Assembly: GCA_020633235.1 (NCBI GenBank)
Contig: JACKEA010000006.1
Location: 124,001-188,000, forward strand
Direction of reading: 5' to 3'
DNA: 64,000 bases
Source of the DNA: Polyangiaceae bacterium
Lineage (GTDB): Bacteria > Myxococcota_A > Polyangia > Polyangiales > Polyangiaceae
Shown here: positions 27,080-36,062 of the stretch, one piece after another
How positions within the stretch are numbered: position 1 is the stretch's first letter
Layout: every line of letters starts with the position of its first letter
The notes under the pieces: model-generated
The model's database searches: none
What the model was told of the DNA's origin: nothing
What the model saw: the letters and a program-made list of their open reading frames with translations, nothing else
Made by a program: the position numbers and the translations under genes

Positions 27080-27840
27080 ATGTCCGGCGGTGGGTAGCCG
27101 GGCCGTGCGAGCAGGTAGCCTTGACCGAAGTCCGCGCCGGAGTCTCGCACGGCGGAAAGCTCGTCCACCGTTTCGATTCCCTCCGCCACGACTCGGGCCC
27201 CGAGGTCGTGGCACAGCTTCACCACCGAGCGTACCAGCACCTGCTGGCGGTGGTACTGGTGCAGCTCGCGAACGAGCTCGCGATCGAGCTTGATGACCGC
27301 GGGCTCCAAGTCCAACACGCGCTTCAGGTTGCTGTGCCCCGAGCCCAAGTCGTCCACCACCAGGTGCGCGCCGGTGCGATTGCACACTTCCTTGAGCACG
27401 CTCTTGCACAAGTCGAAGTACTGAAACGCAGCAGATTCCGTGATCTCCAGATACAGCTCACCCTCGTGGAAGTTCACCGGGTCGTCCGGGCGCACGAGCC
27501 ATCGTGAGCTGAGCTCTTCGGGGTGGATGTTCAGGAACAACCGCGTCCCCAGGGCGCGGGCGATGGCGACTTCTCGGATGGGTCGTCCGAGCCGCCCACA
27601 CGCGCGCTCTTCCACGGCGCGTTCGAACAACTTCGACGGATCCGCATACTCCGGCCACTTGCAGCGGGTCAGCGCCTCCACGGCGAACAGGCGCCCGCTT
27701 CGCAGGTCCACGATGGGTTGCATCGCGATGTCCAGGTCTTCCGCCGTGATCAAGCGGGTGCTCCGCGCGCGCGGGTCCCCGGGGCGGCGGGAGCTCAACT
27801 CCTCCTCCGAGTAGGTCCAGCGAATGCGCTTGCCGCTCAT
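27064..27840 (-). CDS. EAL-domain c-di-GMP phosphodiesterase
   Basis: 258 residues, almost entirely one EAL domain. The catalytic set appears complete: VEALTR (EAL), LFLNIHPEEL (Asn), LEITES (Glu), VVDDLGSGHSN (two Asp), VIKLDRELV (Lys), VVAEGIET (Glu) and GQGYLLARP (Gln). Hydrolysis of c-di-GMP to pGpG is therefore expected. There is no GGDEF, PAS, receiver or membrane domain; about 30 residues with basic and acidic patches precede the domain. ATG 27840 gives MSGKRIRWTYSEEELSS. It lies 49 bp downstream of tldE on the same strand and may be co-transcribed. c-di-GMP control of motility and development is well known in myxobacteria. Confidence 0.94.
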   Translation of the reverse strand: MSGKRIRWTYSEEELSSRRPGDPRARSTRLITAEDLDIAMQPIVDLRSGRLFAVEALTRCKWPEYADPSKLFERAVEERACGRLGRPIREVAIARALGTRLFLNIHPEELSSRWLVRPDDPVNFHEGELYLEITESAAFQYFDLCKSVLKEVCNRTGAHLVVDDLGSGHSNLKRVLDLEPAVIKLDRELVRELHQYHRQQVLVRSVVKLCHDLGARVVAEGIETVDELSAVRDSGADFGQGYLLARPGYPPPDIYWPF

Positions 27841-27889
27841 GGTCGAAATCCCCCGAAACGAACCGCCAGGATACCACGAGGGCAAGCCC

Positions 27890-29269
27890 TCAGTCGGCGC
27901 GCTTCGAGCTACCCGTGAAACGCAGGCCTCGAATGCGCACCGCAGGTGCGGCGACGGAACCGCTCTCGGACCACCAGTTCGGCAGCAGTTTTCGCTCCTG
28001 CGTCATTCCGTCACAGCGGGCGAAGGCCTCGAGAATGCTGTCCGTGAAACGCAGGGTGACGACCGGCGTGGTGACCTTGCCGCCTTCCACCAGGAAGGTA
28101 CCGTCGCGGGTCAGTCCGGTCATCACGGCGCGACGAGGCTCCAGCATCCCATTCACGTAATGTAGGCGCCGCACGTACAGCCCACGCTCCATGCCCTGAA
28201 TGAGCGCTTCGGTGCTCGGTTCACCGCCACCCGCCACGACCAATGCCGAAGGGGCAGGGGAGCTCCCTCCGAAACGAGACGGCGCCGCCGCGTTGCCCGT
28301 GGACGTCGTTCCCATGCGCTCAGCCCAGGTGCGGTCGCTGACGAACCCCTTGGCGATGCCGCCGTCCAGGAGCTCCACGCGCCGTCGGAGCACCCCCTCG
28401 CGATCGAAGGGTGGCGCGAGGGAAAGCTCGCCGAGGGGATCTTCCGTCACCGTGAGCAACGGTCCGGTGATGCGCTCGCCCAGGCGTCCCGACAGCGGGC
28501 TCGAGCCTTGGTGCACTTCTTGGGCGCCGAAACCGATGACGGCGAGCCACTCCAAGAGCTCCGCCACGGCCTCCGGCTCCAGCACCACGTCGTAGCTCCC
28601 CGGCTCGATGGGCACCGGATTCTTGCCGCGCAAAGCGTCCGCGATGGCGCGCTCCGTTTCGGCCTGGAGAGCCAGCGCGTCCAGATCCCGGTGCGCCGAC
28701 TGGCCATGGCCGGCGGCGCCGCCGGCGCCGGCACTCTCGAGCGCCCAGACCTTGAAGTGCGCGAGCGTCGCTCGGTACGAGCGCGCCACGCCCCGCGTGT
28801 TCGCCACCGCGTCCATGCTCGTGGTGGTGTCGAGCACCCCGGTGGCATGAAGGCCTGCCTTGGCAATCGAGTCCAGCACCGGCGCGAGCCGCGCGACGCG
28901 TTCTTCCGGAGTTGCCCGGGCCGTGCTGTCCGAGTAGCGCGCGGGCAGCACCGTGACCGTGCCTTCGTTGGGGGCGAAGCCGGGAAAGGAGTCGTCTTCC
29001 GGAAGGGACGGCGCCATGCGCGCGGCGGTCTGGATCGCCTCCACCAGGCCGGCTTCGTCGAGCGAGCTGGTGGACACCTCGGCCACGCGCTTGCCCTTCG
29101 CCACGCGTACCGTCGCGTGGGGCTCTTCGAGCTGCATGTGCTGGCCCAGGTCCCCGACGTAGAACCGCGCGAAGCCGCGGCGGGCGAACCGCCCCGTCGC
29201 CTCGGCCTCGGCCTCTCCCGCTCTGTGGAGGGCGGCGGTGAGCAGATCCAGGAGCTCCGTCGGGGTCAC
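27890..29269 (-). CDS. tldE: TldE/PmbA-like subunit of the TldD-TldE protease
   Basis: 459 residues of the PmbA/TldE family, the partner subunit that lacks a zinc site. The start GTG overlaps the tldD stop (GTGA). Supporting stretches are TTTSMDAVANTRGVARSYRA, GSYDVVLEPEAVAELLEWLA and GITKGF-type FVSDRTWAERMGTTSTGNA. The TldD/E heterodimer is known to degrade unfolded or modified peptides and to finish some RiPPs such as microcin B17, and to support CcdA turnover. No RiPP precursor is seen nearby, so a housekeeping proteolytic role is more likely. The EAL gene follows. Confidence 0.93.
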   Translation of the reverse strand: MTPTELLDLLTAALHRAGEAEAEATGRFARRGFARFYVGDLGQHMQLEEPHATVRVAKGKRVAEVSTSSLDEAGLVEAIQTAARMAPSLPEDDSFPGFAPNEGTVTVLPARYSDSTARATPEERVARLAPVLDSIAKAGLHATGVLDTTTSMDAVANTRGVARSYRATLAHFKVWALESAGAGGAAGHGQSAHRDLDALALQAETERAIADALRGKNPVPIEPGSYDVVLEPEAVAELLEWLAVIGFGAQEVHQGSSPLSGRLGERITGPLLTVTEDPLGELSLAPPFDREGVLRRRVELLDGGIAKGFVSDRTWAERMGTTSTGNAAAPSRFGGSSPAPSALVVAGGGEPSTEALIQGMERGLYVRRLHYVNGMLEPRRAVMTGLTRDGTFLVEGGKVTTPVVTLRFTDSILEAFARCDGMTQERKLLPNWWSESGSVAAPAVRIRGLRFTGSSKRAD

Positions 29270-30732
29270 GAGTGTCCGACCTCCGTGTTGCGGAAGCGCG
29301 CCGGCGGCGCGCCATGCGCGACCTGCATGGCCTGGATTGGATCGCCCTTGCCGCAGTTGGCCAGGCCCCAGATGCGTGTCTCCTCCGGCCCGCAGATGGC
29401 ATCACAGCTCCGCCACAGCTCTGGGGTCACTCCGGTGTAGCGGGCGTCTCTCAAGAGCCGCACGCGCTTCCCGTTCTTGATTTCCCAAGCGAGCTCGCAG
29501 GAAAACTGAAAGTTGAGGCGCAGGTCGTCGATGCTCCAGCTCTGGTTGGTGTCGAACAGGATGCCGTCGCGCGTGTCCAGGATCAGATCTTCGAGGGAAC
29601 CGGAGCGCGGCTCCAGCGAGACGTTGATCATGCGGATCATCGGGACGCGATTGAAGCCGTCCGCGCGCACCGTGCCCGTGCTCGCGCGGCCGAGCGCCGC
29701 GGCGGTCTCGCGGGAGGACAGGTAGTCGACGAAGATGCCGTCCTGAATCAGGGGCGACTTCTTGGCGGGCGTGCCCTCGTCGTCCCAGCCGAAGGTGCCG
29801 AGCCCGCGGGGCGCGACCGAATCTGCGGTGAGGGTGACGATGTCCGAACCGTAGCGCAGCTTGCCGAGCTGCTCGGGTTGCAGGAACGAACCGCCCGCCA
29901 GGGAGATCTCCGCGCCCAACGCGCGGTCCAGCTCCGTGGGGTGACCACAGGACTCGTGGACCTGGAGCGCCAGCTGGTTCGACGCGAGGATCACGTCTCG
30001 CTTGCCCTCGGGGCACTGCGGCGCCGAGAGCAACTCGATGGCTTCTCGACGAATGCGCGGGGCCGCCTGAGTGAGCCCGGCTTCGGCGATGGCCTCGTAG
30101 CCCGCCTGTTGGCCGTTGGTGCCTGGGGTACCGGGGAAAGAGCGACGCTGAGAGCGACCGTCGTCCGCCACCGCGACGGCGAGCATGCCGATGTCGCCGT
30201 ACACCAGGTGTTGCTCGACGTCGGTCCCCTCCAGGGTGAGCAACAGCTTGTCGATCTCGGTCCAGCTCATCCACGCTTCGGCGCTTCGAATTGGCGGGCC
30301 GCCGCGTCGGAGCTCCGCTTCTGGTACGGAAAGGTCCTCGAGCTTTTGCTCCAGGGACACACCGAAGGGATCGACGGCCACCGGGGTTTCGTAGTGGCCC
30401 ACCTGGGGCTCGATGGGAGCGAGCACCACCGGCGCTCGGATCAACCGGGAGCTCGCCAGCGCAATGGCCACGGCGTCGTCCACCATCTGGGTCATGGCCT
30501 TGGCCGCGGGTATCGCGGTGCAAGCGAAACCCCAGGCTCCGCGTGCGATCACGCGCACCGCGAAGCCCGCGCTCTGGTGCTCGCCGATGCCATCCGGCGC
30601 GCCGTCCCGGACCCGTAGGCGTTCACTCCGATCGCGGTGGTAGCGCACTTCGGCGTGGGTCACGTCGGGGTGGCGCTTCGCGCGATCCAGGGCCGTGCGA
30701 CACAGCTCTCGGACGTCGGCGGAAATGGGCAT
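29266..30732 (-). CDS. tldD: TldD-like zinc metalloprotease subunit
   Basis: 488 residues from ATG 30732. The HExxxH zinc motif HESCGH (259-264) and a C-terminal NCGKGDP that fits the third Cys ligand identify the catalytic subunit of TldD/TldE. Flanking conserved parts are QLALQVHESCGHPTELDRAL, GTFGWDDEGTPAKKSPLIQD and IRMINVSLEPRSGSLEDLI. In the heterodimer, TldD cleaves small unfolded peptides fed through a narrow channel. It forms an operon with tldE by a 4-base overlap. It is divergent from the acetyltransferase gene with a 58-bp gap. Confidence 0.94.
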   Translation of the reverse strand: MPISADVRELCRTALDRAKRHPDVTHAEVRYHRDRSERLRVRDGAPDGIGEHQSAGFAVRVIARGAWGFACTAIPAAKAMTQMVDDAVAIALASSRLIRAPVVLAPIEPQVGHYETPVAVDPFGVSLEQKLEDLSVPEAELRRGGPPIRSAEAWMSWTEIDKLLLTLEGTDVEQHLVYGDIGMLAVAVADDGRSQRRSFPGTPGTNGQQAGYEAIAEAGLTQAAPRIRREAIELLSAPQCPEGKRDVILASNQLALQVHESCGHPTELDRALGAEISLAGGSFLQPEQLGKLRYGSDIVTLTADSVAPRGLGTFGWDDEGTPAKKSPLIQDGIFVDYLSSRETAAALGRASTGTVRADGFNRVPMIRMINVSLEPRSGSLEDLILDTRDGILFDTNQSWSIDDLRLNFQFSCELAWEIKNGKRVRLLRDARYTGVTPELWRSCDAICGPEETRIWGLANCGKGDPIQAMQVAHGAPPARFRNTEVGHS

Positions 30733-30790
30733 GAAGGAGCGAAAGTGTACGGGACCCGAGCCGCCAAAAAAAGCTGTATGCTGACGTGTG

Positions 30791-32302
30791 ATGCCCGAGC
30801 CCGACAGCTCTCCGGTGACGATCGAGAGCGAACGGCTGGTGCTGACCATGCCTGGGCCCGAGGCGGCCAAGCGCCAGCTCTCGTACTTCGCGAACAACCG
30901 TGAGCATCTCGCGCACTGGTCGCCTCCCAATCCGCCGGGCTTCTACAGCGAGGAGTTCTGGCGCTGGCGCCTGGCGGAAAACCGCTCCGAGTACGTCGCG
31001 GATCGCTCCATGCGGCTCAGCATTCTGTTGCGAGGGGACCCCGCGGGGACCGTCATCGGGACGGCCAACTTCAGCGAAATAGTGCGCGGCCCGCTGCAGG
31101 CGTGTTTCCTCGGCTACTCCATCGACCACCGGCACCAGGGTCGGGGTCTGATGAAAGAGGCCCTACGAGCCGCGATCCCGCACGCTTTCTCGCGGCTGAA
31201 CCTCCATCGCATCGGTGCCAACTACGTCCCCACCAACGAGCGGTCGGGGAGGCTGCTCAGGAGCTTGGGCTTCGTGGTGGAAGGCTACGCCCGGGACTAC
31301 CTGTACATCGACGGCGCGTGGCGGGATCACATCCTCACGGCGCTGACGAACCGCGAGCTCACGAGCCCCGGCGTCCGCAGGCAGGATTTCAGCACCAATC
31401 CCATCCAGAAACTGTCAACAGACTCTAGCTCGTCGACGCGAGAGCCACGCCAGCGCGAGCCCTGCCACCGACAGCGCGCCGAAGCCGCCCGCCGGCGCCG
31501 CGGGCGCGCTGCACGCGCAGCCACCAGCCGGCGCCAGGTCCTCGTCGGTCGTTGCTTGGGCGCCGCCGCTGCCCGCCGCGCCGCCCAGCCCGCCGCTACC
31601 GCCGAAGCCGCCGGTCCCAATGGGCGGAGGCTTCGGCGCGGGCGCGTCAAGGCTCACGGCGCGGTACATCGCGTCCCGGTCGCCGCGATTCACGATCATC
31701 ACGTACACGTCCGTCGCGCCCTCGGGGATCGGGATCTCCGCGCGGTAGGTGTCCGCGAGCTTCTCGACCTCCACCGGATCGCCGGCGTTGCTGACGGGGG
31801 ACGGCGAGTACGAAAACTGGATCGGGTCGGCGTCGAAGCGCACGAGCAGCGCAGGGTCGTAAGGGTCGCCCTGCCCGCCGTAGATGTTCTGCTGCCGCTC
31901 CTGGTGCGCCCACACCACCTTCAGCGTCTTGGCGCCCTCTTCCAGTGTGTCGTGGATCTGGATCAGGCCCGGGACGTAGTCCGCGGACGGGGCCACCGGC
32001 GCGGCGAAGCGCCCGGGAGCCATGAAGGCGTTGCCCACCACGTAGCTGTTGGCGTTGATCGGCTTGCCTTCGTACTCGAGCACGCGCTTGGTGGTGGGCA
32101 GCACGCCGCGGCTCTGGAGCTCGTCCCGCAACGCCTTGCCCACCGTGGTGCCCAGCGGGGAGGAGTCCACGCTGGAGGCGATCAGCTCACCCAAGTCGTC
32201 GTAGCCCACGTCGCCGCTGGGCGCCGCCATCAGCGCTGCCAGCACCGCCGCGTCGAAGGTGTTGCGATCCGTCTCTGGAAGCGACTTGCGCACGGACCAT
32301 AG
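30791..32302 (+). CDS. GNAT (RimJ/RimL-type) acetyltransferase with run-on frame
   Basis: The first 185 or so residues are a complete RimJ/RimL-like N-acetyltransferase: IESERLVLTMPGPEAAKRQL, GTANFSEIVRGPLQACFLGY, acetyl-CoA loop HRHQGRGLMKEALRAA, LNLHRIGANYVPTNERSGRL and GFVVEGYARDYLYIDGAWRDH. Family members end here (about 180-200 residues). In this sequence the frame has no stop until 32302, so it continues for about 890 bp antisense to the metalloprotease gene, giving an Arg/His-rich tail that looks like a shadow of that gene. A stop in another frame lies at 31426-31428, so a one-base indel or a lost stop codon near 31,380-31,430 is likely. ATG 30791 is the start (GTG 30788 possible). Confidence 0.72.
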   Translation: MPEPDSSPVTIESERLVLTMPGPEAAKRQLSYFANNREHLAHWSPPNPPGFYSEEFWRWRLAENRSEYVADRSMRLSILLRGDPAGTVIGTANFSEIVRGPLQACFLGYSIDHRHQGRGLMKEALRAAIPHAFSRLNLHRIGANYVPTNERSGRLLRSLGFVVEGYARDYLYIDGAWRDHILTALTNRELTSPGVRRQDFSTNPIQKLSTDSSSSTREPRQREPCHRQRAEAARRRRGRAARAATSRRQVLVGRCLGAAAARRAAQPAATAEAAGPNGRRLRRGRVKAHGAVHRVPVAAIHDHHVHVRRALGDRDLRAVGVRELLDLHRIAGVADGGRRVRKLDRVGVEAHEQRRVVRVALPAVDVLLPLLVRPHHLQRLGALFQCVVDLDQARDVVRGRGHRRGEAPGSHEGVAHHVAVGVDRLAFVLEHALGGGQHAAALELVPQRLAHRGAQRGGVHAGGDQLTQVVVAHVAAGRRHQRCQHRRVEGVAIRLWKRLAHGP

Positions 32303-33685
32303 CCCGCCCGAGAAGAAGTTGGAGTCCTCGTGCACCTCGCCGGTGAGAGACTCGGGGCACGTCGCCTTGTTGTCCAAGGTGCGGATCACCCCGCCGTAGC
32401 CGGCGGACACGTTCTTCGCCGCGTACTCGCCCACGTTCGGGTCGCCGGTGATGGCACTCGAGAAGTAGTCCGCCAGGCCCTCGTTCATGGCGCCGGGCGA
32501 GACCGACGAGCCCCACTGATCGAGGTGCCAGTGGCTCACGAAGTCGATGGTGCGGTTGGCCATCGCGTGGCCGAACTCGTGGTAGACCACATCGCCATCG
32601 TAGGAAAAATCGGCGAAGGTGCCCTGGCCGAACCACAGCCCTTGCCCGTCCGGGCCAAAGCCACCACCGAAGGGATTCTCCGGCGTGAAGAAGGCGTTGT
32701 CGTACGGCTCCAGATCCAGAGTCGTGTCCTTCATCTTCTTGTAGTTGCCGCTGGAGTACCCGGCGGGCATCCGTAGGTTCACGATCGCTGGGATCGGCAC
32801 GGCATCCAGCTGGGGCATGCCCAGTTGCTCGAAGAAGTCGTACACCACCGTCAGGTGGTAGAACATGCTGACTTCCGCGTATTCGTCCTCTTTCAGCGTG
32901 TCGCCGGTGTACGTGTAGGGGAAGTCTCCCTGGGCATTCGCAACGGCGTGCTGCTCCATCTCGCAGGCGTGGATGGAGAACTGACCACCGGACAGGGTGT
33001 GCTTGTCGATGCAGTTCTGCACCGTGATGCGGGGCCCCGTCAGGGTGGTCGCTCCTTGAGGAAGATCCACCAGCTGCACCATTTCGGTCTGCGGCGTGGT
33101 CACCGGGTTCTGCGCGTGGACGGTAGCCTCGCGGTCGAACACCACCGCGTCGTACATCATCGCCACCTTGCCGGTTCGCGCGTCCACCATCACCACGGGC
33201 GCTGACGGCAAGTTCGCTACGTTGCCGCGGTACAGGCCCCACACCAGGCGCGCCGTCGACCCCGTGGGCAGCCACACCAGACGGGCATCCTTGGCCGTGA
33301 AGCCGGACACCTTGCTCGCTGCTTGCGCCGCGCTCACGAGCGGCGTGGTGTCCGAAGGAAAGTCACGCACCAGGCTCACGGCCGCGAAGGATCGACTTCC
33401 CGAGACGACGCTGGCGCCGCGCCCCATGACCGGGATGCCGGCGTGGCGCTGCTGGAAGCGATACACGCTGCGTCCGTCCGCAGTCTGCATCACGGGAGTC
33501 GGAACCAAAGTTGCCGTGCTCGCATCCACGAAGCGCGCGCTCAACGCAGAACGTGCGGAGGTCGCAGTGGTGATCGATCCCAGAGCGTGTGCGATCTCGG
33601 TGCGGGCTTGCGCGGAAGCGTTGGTCGACAGCGTCAGCCCGGCGAGCAGTCCGAGGCCTGTGAGTGCGCGGAGCGTGGTCTTCAC
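31415..33685 (-). CDS. Secreted M4/M36-like zinc metalloprotease with MYXO-CTERM tail
   Basis: 756 residues from GTG 33685, which has a good AAGGGGAG ribosome site and starts a clean signal peptide (MKTTLRALTGLGLLAGLTLS to ASAQA). An FTP-type propeptide (about 60-185) precedes the enzyme. The active site is VVYHEFGHAMANRT (HExxH, 369-373) with the downstream Glu in AMNEGLADYFSS; together these fit fungalysin/thermolysin-like gluzincins. After the catalytic part come a beta-sandwich region, a Gly-rich linker and the tail GGCACSAPAAPAGG, a hydrophobic helix and SRRRAR, matching MYXO-CTERM, so it is likely surface-anchored or processed. Such proteases fit predatory or saprophytic lysis. It is divergent from the AgmX-like gene (293-bp gap). 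Confidence 0.93.
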   Translation of the reverse strand: MKTTLRALTGLGLLAGLTLSTNASAQARTEIAHALGSITTATSARSALSARFVDASTATLVPTPVMQTADGRSVYRFQQRHAGIPVMGRGASVVSGSRSFAAVSLVRDFPSDTTPLVSAAQAASKVSGFTAKDARLVWLPTGSTARLVWGLYRGNVANLPSAPVVMVDARTGKVAMMYDAVVFDREATVHAQNPVTTPQTEMVQLVDLPQGATTLTGPRITVQNCIDKHTLSGGQFSIHACEMEQHAVANAQGDFPYTYTGDTLKEDEYAEVSMFYHLTVVYDFFEQLGMPQLDAVPIPAIVNLRMPAGYSSGNYKKMKDTTLDLEPYDNAFFTPENPFGGGFGPDGQGLWFGQGTFADFSYDGDVVYHEFGHAMANRTIDFVSHWHLDQWGSSVSPGAMNEGLADYFSSAITGDPNVGEYAAKNVSAGYGGVIRTLDNKATCPESLTGEVHEDSNFFSGGLWSVRKSLPETDRNTFDAAVLAALMAAPSGDVGYDDLGELIASSVDSSPLGTTVGKALRDELQSRGVLPTTKRVLEYEGKPINANSYVVGNAFMAPGRFAAPVAPSADYVPGLIQIHDTLEEGAKTLKVVWAHQERQQNIYGGQGDPYDPALLVRFDADPIQFSYSPSPVSNAGDPVEVEKLADTYRAEIPIPEGATDVYVMIVNRGDRDAMYRAVSLDAPAPKPPPIGTGGFGGSGGLGGAAGSGGAQATTDEDLAPAGGCACSAPAAPAGGFGALSVAGLALAWLSRRRARVC

Positions 33686-33978
33686 GGTGCTCCCCTTGGC
33701 GGTGTGGGTGGAGGTGTGGGCCGGAAGCGTTTCCCACCACGCCCCTCCATGCAACCGGTGGAATCTTCCGTCCCAGCCGCAGCAGTAGACCCGCAAATTC
33801 GTGCCAGTTTTTCGGGCTTCTCGATCTTTTTGGAAACTTCGGGCCCCGCCCTCGTGTCAATTCACAGCGAAACCGAACGACACGCCGCGAGCGCAGCGGG
33901 GCCCGACACGCGGGCCAGCGCTCTTGTCACCCGGGCGTGCACCACCCCCAACCCGGCATCTGCCAGGAGAGAACCGTC

Positions 33979-35529
33979 ATGGCCCAGCTCCATCTCGATA
34001 GTCCCTTTTTCGTTCCCAACGCCGCGACCAACCCGTTCCGTCCCGTCGCTCGCACCGTGGAGCCGGAGCTGGAGGGCCCGTCGACCTACGCGATGGTGCA
34101 GAACGGTCCTCCCGTCGCCGCGAGCGAGGTCGAACAGATCGGCGCCACTGCCATCGAGGTGATGTTGCTGTGGGGCGACAACGTGCTGCACGTCGAGCAC
34201 CTCTCTCCCCCGCGTCCGTTTCACCTGGGTGAAGCCGGCGACTACGAGATGCCGGCGGAGCGCCTGGGCGCGACCCGCGCACCTCTCGTCGTCATGGACT
34301 CCGGCGAGCCGCGCGTCGTCGTTCCCGCCGGCGCCACGTTGACCATCAACGGTTCGTCAATCCCCGAGACCAGCGCGGCGCCCGTGGCCGAGCTCGTGGG
34401 TGCCAAGAGCTACCCGCTGCCCGAGGGCGCGAGCTTCGAGATCGCGATGGGCGACCTGATCTGTCGCGTGGGCGCCACGGCCGCCGGCAAGCGCGCCAAG
34501 CGTAGCTTCTTCGCCACCGACGACCGCTCCACGGGGCTGTACTTCGGTCTGTCCACCTTGGCGGCGGCCGCCATGGTCGCCGCTGCGGCGTTCTTCGTGC
34601 CGCCCATGGGCCTGACGGACGACGAGGGCTTGGACCAGGATCGCATCTTGGCGATCCAGCAGTACCTGTCGGCGTCCGCCGAGCGCGAGCGCACCCAGCA
34701 AGATACGCAAGACGTTGCCGACGACGCCAACAAGGGCACGGGTGAGGTCGGCGAGGCCGCCAAGGGCGAGAGCGGCAAGATGGGCAAGGTCAACGCCGCC
34801 AACACGAACAAGCGTGTCGGCGTGAAGGGTCCGAAGGACAACACCGATCCGCACCTGGCCCGCGAGGCCGCCCTGAGGGAAGCCTCGAACTTCGGCCTGA
34901 TCGGCATCCTGAACCAGGCATCCGGCGATCCCAACGCGCCCACCGTACCGTGGGGCCGCGCCGATTCCTCCGGCACCGACGACATGAGCGCCCTCGGCAA
35001 CATGTGGGGTGACGACATCGGCGAGAGCGGCGGCACCGGCGGCCTGGGCCTGTCGGGTCTCGGTCTCGGTGGCGGCGGCCGCGGCGAAGGCATCGGCATG
35101 GGCATGGTCGGCACTTGCGGCTCCGCGGTGTGCTCTGGTCTCGAGCACGGCTTCGGCTCCTCGAACGGCCTGGCCGGCGGCGACCACAAGCCCAAGGCCC
35201 CGCAGGTCCGCCTCGGCAACACCGAGGTCACCAGCGGCACGCTGCCCGCCGAGGTCATCCAGCGCATCGTGCGGCAGAACTTCGGTCGCTTCCGCATGTG
35301 CTACGAGAACGGCCTCAAGAGCAACCCGAACCTTGCCGGTCGCGTCGCCGTACGCTTCGTCATCAACCGCGATGGCGCCGTCACCCAGGCCAGCAACGGC
35401 GGCAGCGACTTGCCCGACAGCGGCGTGGTCGGCTGCGTGGTCAGCGCCTACTACGGGCTCAGCTTCCCGGCGCCGAAAGACGGCATCGTCACCGTGAACT
35501 ATCCCATCATGTTCTCGCCCGGTAGCTGA
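33979..35529 (+). CDS. AgmX/PglI C-terminal domain protein, paralogue 1
   Basis: 516 residues from ATG 33979, with an AGGAGA ribosome site. The N-terminal 180 residues are cytoplasmic and beta-rich, in part resembling FHA-like or GltJ-type N-terminal folds. One membrane helix at about 187-210 (STLAAAAMVAAAAFFVPP) is followed by a long Asp/Glu/Lys/Gly linker including a Gly-rich stretch (GGLGLSGLGLGGGGRGEGIG). The C-terminal 110 residues are the AgmX/PglI domain, TonB-like: VIQRIVRQNFGRFRMCYENG, GRVAVRFVINRDGAVTQA, VSAYYGLSFPAPKDGIVTV. In Myxococcus, AgmX/GltJ-type proteins take part in the Agl-Glt gliding/spore-coat machinery; here the partner genes are absent, so only family membership is claimed. 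A strong terminator follows. Confidence 0.88.
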   Translation: MAQLHLDSPFFVPNAATNPFRPVARTVEPELEGPSTYAMVQNGPPVAASEVEQIGATAIEVMLLWGDNVLHVEHLSPPRPFHLGEAGDYEMPAERLGATRAPLVVMDSGEPRVVVPAGATLTINGSSIPETSAAPVAELVGAKSYPLPEGASFEIAMGDLICRVGATAAGKRAKRSFFATDDRSTGLYFGLSTLAAAAMVAAAAFFVPPMGLTDDEGLDQDRILAIQQYLSASAERERTQQDTQDVADDANKGTGEVGEAAKGESGKMGKVNAANTNKRVGVKGPKDNTDPHLAREAALREASNFGLIGILNQASGDPNAPTVPWGRADSSGTDDMSALGNMWGDDIGESGGTGGLGLSGLGLGGGGRGEGIGMGMVGTCGSAVCSGLEHGFGSSNGLAGGDHKPKAPQVRLGNTEVTSGTLPAEVIQRIVRQNFGRFRMCYENGLKSNPNLAGRVAVRFVINRDGAVTQASNGGSDLPDSGVVGCVVSAYYGLSFPAPKDGIVTVNYPIMFSPGS

Positions 35530-35547
35530 GCGAGCCCTTTCACCCCC

Positions 35548-35585
35548 GCGGCCATCGAGATCCCCTCGGTGGCCGCATTTCTTTT
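35548..35585 (+). terminator. Rho-independent terminator of the AgmX-like gene
   Basis: GCGGCCATCGAG (35548-35559) pairs with CTCGGTGGCCGC (35565-35576) through 12 pairs including one T-G wobble, around an ATCCC loop. ATTTCTTTT follows. It begins 19 bases after the stop codon. Confidence 0.85.
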
Positions 35586-35586
35586 G

Positions 35587-36060
35587 GGCTCTCCTCACAC
35601 ATTCGTGGGTACCCGAGCGCGATGAGGAGGGCTCAGAGGGACGTGCCATTCGACTGGGTCATGGTTTTTCTGGTCCGGCGCGGCAAAAGGCCGAAGCGTC
35701 CCCTCTGCGCGGAAGACGTTCGCCAGTGAAGGCCGGCGAGCTCAGCGCGGGGTGAGTCTGCGCAGGGCCTCGCGGATCAGCTGGTCCAAGGGCAAGCGTT
35801 CGGCCTCTGTGCCGAGTGCCGCGACCACGCGTTCAGAGCGCGGGATGCTTCAGAAATCGAAGCTGAACCGAAACGCCCTCAGCGCGCGCGGACGTGCGCC
35901 CCTGCGCGCATCGTGACGCGAGACGCAGTGGCGAGGCATTGCGCGCCCGAAATCCTGTCTACTGAATTCGACATCGCGTCGCGACTTTCTTCGGGGGGCT
36001 CACGCCACGCGCTGCGCGGGTTCCATTCGCTGGCGAAGGTTGTTGGTCCGCCGCGGGACC
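35587..36060. other. Gene-poor stretch of about 470 bp with a short frame remnant
   Basis: No complete gene is supported here. On the minus strand 35742-35849 is an open frame of about 35 codons ending LPLDQLIREALRRLTPR, preceded by a stop codon; it looks coding but is too short to name. It slightly resembles a RuvA C-terminal end, a weak guess. Copy 6 of the palindromic repeat closes the stretch at 36040-36062. Confidence 0.5.
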
Positions 36061-36062
36061 TC
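36040..36062 (+). repeat. Intergenic palindromic repeat, copy 6
   Basis: TTGTTGGTCCGCCGCGGGAC then CTC. It contains the family core TGTTGGTCCGCCGCGG and overlaps the stop region of the minus-strand gene ending at 36061. Confidence 0.65.

Noticed and set aside
27890..30732. RiPP biosynthesis cluster suggested by tldD/tldE
   Set aside because: No precursor peptide, cyclodehydratase, radical-SAM or lanthipeptide gene is nearby.
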